Source: Pictodentalium vernedei
Lineage: Eukaryota; Mollusca; Scaphopoda; Dentaliida; Dentaliidae
DNA: 64,000 bases
Assembly (NCBI GenBank): GCA_031216915.1
Contig: CM062289.1
Location: 19,136,520-19,200,519, forward strand
Direction: 5' to 3'
Under the pieces are notes generated by a model. That model made no database searches and was not told the DNA's origin. It saw only the letters and a list, made by a program, of their open reading frames with translations. Made by a program: the position numbers and the translations under genes. Below, in pieces: positions 63,999 to 64,000 of the stretch; the first letter of the stretch is position 1; every line of letters begins with the position of its first letter.

Positions 63999-64000
63999 TT

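Overview
This is a eukaryotic, AT-rich, intron-bearing and extremely repeat-dense window. The layout suggests an invertebrate animal nuclear genome, most plausibly a marine mollusc: SINEs with 5S- and tRNA-derived heads, I/Nimb- and CR1/Jockey-like LINEs, Tc1, piggyBac-type, hAT-like and Helitron-like non-autonomous elements, and a single-exon Mab-21/cGAS-like gene of a kind greatly expanded in molluscs. The taxon is an inference; no marker gene is present.

Host genes are few. The one well supported complete coding region is a 503-residue Mab-21 domain protein (cGAS-like receptor) at 28101-29612 (+). It has all three predicted catalytic carboxylates and an MGNC N-terminus that looks like an acylation signal. 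The second is a TATA-driven first exon at 60917-61003 (+), encoding a signal peptide and ending at a GTAAGT donor; its downstream exons are not firmly located.

Almost everything else is mobile or tandem DNA. 1-10 kb: palindromic TTAA-flanked MITEs, perfect palindromes, SINEs, and a 2.06 kb foldback element (4650-6709) inserted inside a SINE. 10.3-15.7 kb: a 5.4 kb array of a 22-bp satellite. 15.8-16.8 kb: a tandem array of miniature LTR elements (TRIM-like). 17.1-27.1 kb: an approximately 90-bp satellite split by an 8.2 kb LINE insertion, which itself holds a Tc1 transposon, a palindromic MITE and a 4.2 kb foldback element. 27.6-34.5 kb: the cGAS-like gene, inverted-repeat elements, and a 28-bp minisatellite that grew from a SINE head. 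34.9-53 kb: Helitron-like, hAT-like, SINE, TRIM, mariner-type and TTAA MITE insertions. 53.3-58.8 kb: a near full-length but dead I/Nimb LINE. 58.8-64 kb: more MITEs and the signal-peptide exon, with a recent SINE in its first intron.

Three relationships recur. Non-autonomous elements appear to borrow from autonomous ones: the SINE tail matches the 3' tail of the I/Nimb LINE. Insertions nest in each other, giving exact empty sites and target duplications. Many small elements are near-perfect palindromes, and in at least one copy both arms carry the same change, which implies that one arm was copied from the other. Such palindromes lie directly beside the cGAS-like gene, whose family includes nucleic-acid sensors, but a functional link is only a hypothesis.
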